DNA of 64,000 bases from NCBI GenBank assembly GCA_936914845.1, contig CAKZGE010000020.1:1-64000 (forward strand). The letters are read 5' to 3'. A model generated the notes under the pieces. That model made no database searches and was not told the origin of the DNA. It saw only the letters and a list, made by a program, of their open reading frames with translations. How positions within the stretch are numbered: the first letter of the stretch is position 1; each line of letters starts with the position of its first letter. Positions 62,068 through 64,000 of this stretch are shown here, piece after piece. Made by a program: the position numbers and the translations under genes. This DNA is from an uncultured Chloracidobacterium sp. (GTDB lineage Bacteria > Acidobacteriota > Blastocatellia > Pyrinomonadales > Pyrinomonadaceae).

Positions 62068-62661
62068 TCAGATTTCGTCACAATCAGCAATATCCAGCAT
62101 CTCCGCGATCAACGGCTGGCACGAACCGCAGCCGCCGCCCGCCCGGCAATGGTCGATGACCTCATCTACGGTCGCTGCCCGATGCCGCCGGATGCAGGCT
62201 TCTAAAACATCTTCGGCGATGCCGAAACACGAACAGATGAGCGCCGTTTCACCGCGAAATTCCGCTGCCCTGATCTCGCGATACTTCCGCAATGATGCAG
62301 CGGCCGCCTCGGCAACCGCCTGCGAACAATGTTCGCGTCCATGTTCGGCAATAGGGCCATATCCCGCGGCGTTCCCGTGCAGTTCGCTCAACAGTTTGCC
62401 CGAAAGCCATTCGCAGGCCCGATCGGCCTCCGCGACCATCACCCCGCAGCCGTTGCTTTCAAACCGCGCCTGCTCGATGCGCTTGGCCGCATCATCCATC
62501 TTTAGCTCCAGCCGGACGAAGCAGCCGCATTCGAACGCCGCCGAGTGGCCTTCCGCATCTGCCTCCGGGCACCGCCCCGCAAAGCGAACGGCTTCTAGCC
62601 TTTCCAGAATGTGCGGCGGATATATAGACATCTGGCTCAATGCTAAAGCTTTTTCCGCCAT
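62068..62661 (-). CDS. NifU-like scaffold fused to a BFD-type [2Fe-2S] domain
   Basis: A 197-residue protein with two parts. The N-terminal IscU-like scaffold has cysteines in AAFECGCFVRLEL, ESNGCGVMVAEADRACEWL and EHCSQAVAEAAAASL. The C-terminal BFD-type domain has the CxC...CxxC set in ICSCFGIAEDVLE and GGGCGSCQPLI. This matches the first two domains of NifU; the third, Nfu-type domain is absent. A role in iron-sulfur cluster assembly or storage is likely. No nif genes adjoin. Start at 62661; 62631 is an alternative. Confidence 0.7.
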   Translation of the reverse strand: MAEKALALSQMSIYPPHILERLEAVRFAGRCPEADAEGHSAAFECGCFVRLELKMDDAAKRIEQARFESNGCGVMVAEADRACEWLSGKLLSELHGNAAGYGPIAEHGREHCSQAVAEAAAASLRKYREIRAAEFRGETALICSCFGIAEDVLEACIRRHRAATVDEVIDHCRAGGGCGSCQPLIAEMLDIADCDEI

Positions 62662-62717
62662 TTAGTAAAACCCTCTGCCGTTTACAATTGTGCGACTTGG
62701 CTTTAACATAAATATCA

Positions 62718-63293
62718 ATGCGGCTTTACGGTATTATTTTGATCGCGGCTGTTTTGAGCTTCAGCTCTGCGTGTTCATCGGCTCGCCCGGTTTCCGTCGG
62801 CAACAAACCGGTTTCGGTGAATGATGTACCGCAAGACGGGCAAACAGGCAACGCCATCAAACCGCTCGCCGAAATGAGCTGGACCGATTTTGACGGCAAC
62901 GTCCACAAACTCAAAGATCTAAAGGGCAAGGTCGTAATTTTAGACTTTTGGGCAACCTATTGTGAACCCTGCATTCGCGAGATACCGCACCTTATCGAAC
63001 TGCAAAATAAATACGGAGCTGATCGTCTGGTCGTCGTCGGCCTGCACGTCGGCGGTGAAGAAGATCAGCCGAAGATCCCCGAATTTGTTCAAAAGCTGAA
63101 CATCACGTATGGCCTTGCTTATCCGGAAGATGCGTTGACCTCATACGTGTTCGCTCGTCAATCTGCAATACCGCAGACCGCCGTCTTTGACCGCGATGGC
63201 CGCTTGGTCAAAAAGATCACCGGGTTCAGCGACGCGATCAAATTAGAGCTTGACGACGTGGTCGAAAAAACTGTTAACGGAACAAATGAATAA
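62718..63293 (+). CDS. TlpA/ResA-type thioredoxin-like lipoprotein
   Basis: A 191-residue envelope protein. The lipobox SFSSAC places the lipidated Cys near residue 19. The thioredoxin domain has the active CEPC in FWATYCEPCIREIPHLIEL and the cis-Pro in SAIPQTAVFD. Such proteins reduce periplasmic disulfides, for example in cytochrome c maturation. DsbD in this window could supply electrons. The NUDIX gene starts inside its end. Confidence 0.85.
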   Translation: MRLYGIILIAAVLSFSSACSSARPVSVGNKPVSVNDVPQDGQTGNAIKPLAEMSWTDFDGNVHKLKDLKGKVVILDFWATYCEPCIREIPHLIELQNKYGADRLVVVGLHVGGEEDQPKIPEFVQKLNITYGLAYPEDALTSYVFARQSAIPQTAVFDRDGRLVKKITGFSDAIKLELDDVVEKTVNGTNE

Positions 63294-63753
63294 ATACGAC
63301 ATTTCGTCGGATGTGCCGACAATGGATCAATTCTCTGCCGGCGGTGTTGCCTTTCGCCGGGTGAATGATCGCATTAGCATTACGATCGTTCATATGCTGC
63401 CCGACCTTCGCTGGCAGCTTCCAAAAGGGATCATTGACCCGGGTGAGACCGCAGAGGTCGCGGCCCAACGTGAGGTTCGCGAAGAAGCCGGCATCGAAAC
63501 CGAATTGCTCGGCACGCTCGGCCAGACCCAATATTGGTTCCATGCCGACCGAGACGGCGTGCGGACCAGGTTTCACAAATTCGTTAGTTGGTACCTTATG
63601 CGTTATAGCGGCGGCGACGTTGCCGACCATGATCACGAGGTGGCCGAATCCCGTTGGGTTTCTATCGAAGAAGCGTTGGCAATGCTGGTCTTCAAGAATG
63701 AGCGAGAAATGGTGGAAAAAGCCGAATTGATGATCGGCGAACTCGGCGAATAA
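63286..63753 (+). CDS. NUDIX hydrolase
   Basis: A 155-residue hydrolase of nucleoside diphosphate-linked compounds. The NUDIX box is seen as GIIDPGETAEVAAQREVREE followed by AGI, fitting GX5EX7REUXEEXGU. WQLPKG before it is typical. The ATG at 63286 overlaps the TlpA stop by eight bases; a longer frame from 63250 is unlikely. The substrate is unknown. Confidence 0.85.
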   Translation: MNKYDISSDVPTMDQFSAGGVAFRRVNDRISITIVHMLPDLRWQLPKGIIDPGETAEVAAQREVREEAGIETELLGTLGQTQYWFHADRDGVRTRFHKFVSWYLMRYSGGDVADHDHEVAESRWVSIEEALAMLVFKNEREMVEKAELMIGELGE

Positions 63754-63760
63754 GTTTTTT

Positions 63761-64000
63761 ATGCGTGATCTTCCCGTCGGAAACGGCCGGCTGCTTGTAA
63801 ATTTCGACAGCAAATATCAGATCCGCGATGTGTATTTTCCGCACGTCGGGCAAGAGAACCACACCGAAGGCTTCGCTTTTCGCTTCGGAGTTTGGGTCGA
63901 TGATGCGTTTTCCTGGATCGACGACGATGAATGGCAGCGGGACCTGCGCTATTTGCCGGAAACGCTGGTCACAGACGTTACACTGTCCAATGAGCGTCTC
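63761..64000 (+). CDS. GH15-type glucoamylase-like protein (3' partial)
   Basis: The first 80 codons of a gene cut by the window end. The N-terminus (RDLPVGNGRLLVNFDSKYQI, then DVYFPHVGQENHT) is the pattern of the beta-sandwich that precedes the GH15 catalytic barrel in bacterial glucoamylase-like proteins. It would release glucose from alpha-glucans or trehalose; the catalytic part is not in the window. The ATG lies 7 bases after the NUDIX stop, so it is probably in the same transcript. Confidence 0.75.
   Translation, partial: MRDLPVGNGRLLVNFDSKYQIRDVYFPHVGQENHTEGFAFRFGVWVDDAFSWIDDDEWQRDLRYLPETLVTDVTLSNERL

Overview
The window looks like a chromosomal segment of a mesophilic Acidobacteriota bacterium, probably Blastocatellia/Pyrinomonadales. 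This is inferred from gene content: an acidobacterial-type VWA secreted protein, an ECF sigma factor directly followed by a Ser/Thr kinase with PD40 repeats, many small secreted proteins of unknown function, and moderate GC with AT-richer accessory genes. No rRNA, tRNA or CRISPR array was seen.

Region 1 (1-10.9 kb) is an accessory island. It is a tandem array of displaced RHS/YD-repeat C-terminal tips, each followed within a few bases by a small candidate immunity gene. Six modules or remnants can be told apart. The first carries an unknown basic toxin, the second is only the tail of an HNH nuclease with a DUF4265 immunity gene, and the third is a frameshifted core with a toxin-24-like end. 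The last three end in different HEXXH metallopeptidase-like domains, and their partner genes encode secreted or membrane proteins. The array ends abruptly inside a truncated immunity gene that runs straight into the 3' half of a GH13 glycosidase gene.

Region 2 (11-34.6 kb) is housekeeping and regulation: a ferritin-like protein, the ECF sigma/kinase pair, cysS, cysteine dioxygenase, DsbD, the pyruvate dehydrogenase genes pdhA-pdhB-pdhC behind a good sigma70 promoter, an RluA-type pseudouridine synthase, and a nitrogen block. In the nitrogen block, amt has a near-consensus sigma54 promoter and is divergent from a GAF-type sigma54 activator, which overlaps glnE. Three secreted or membrane proteins follow.

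Region 3 (34.6-42.6 kb) is a type I restriction-modification operon on the minus strand in the order hsdM-hsdS-rloC-hsdR. The embedded AAA ATPase has the zinc hook and the Arg-Glu-His arrangement of an RloC-type anticodon nuclease. 41-bp tandem repeats lie upstream.

Region 4 (42.6-64 kb) is mostly core: an M14 peptidase, a DUF2911 protein, a Fur-box-flanked small gene and ferritin-like gene, a radical SAM-hicBA-glycosyltransferase operon, mutS2, tdk, a phosphoglycerate mutase homologue that has lost most catalytic residues, enolase, a CorC-type membrane protein, a NifU-like/BFD protein, a TlpA-type lipoprotein, a NUDIX hydrolase, and the start of a GH15-type gene cut by the window edge.
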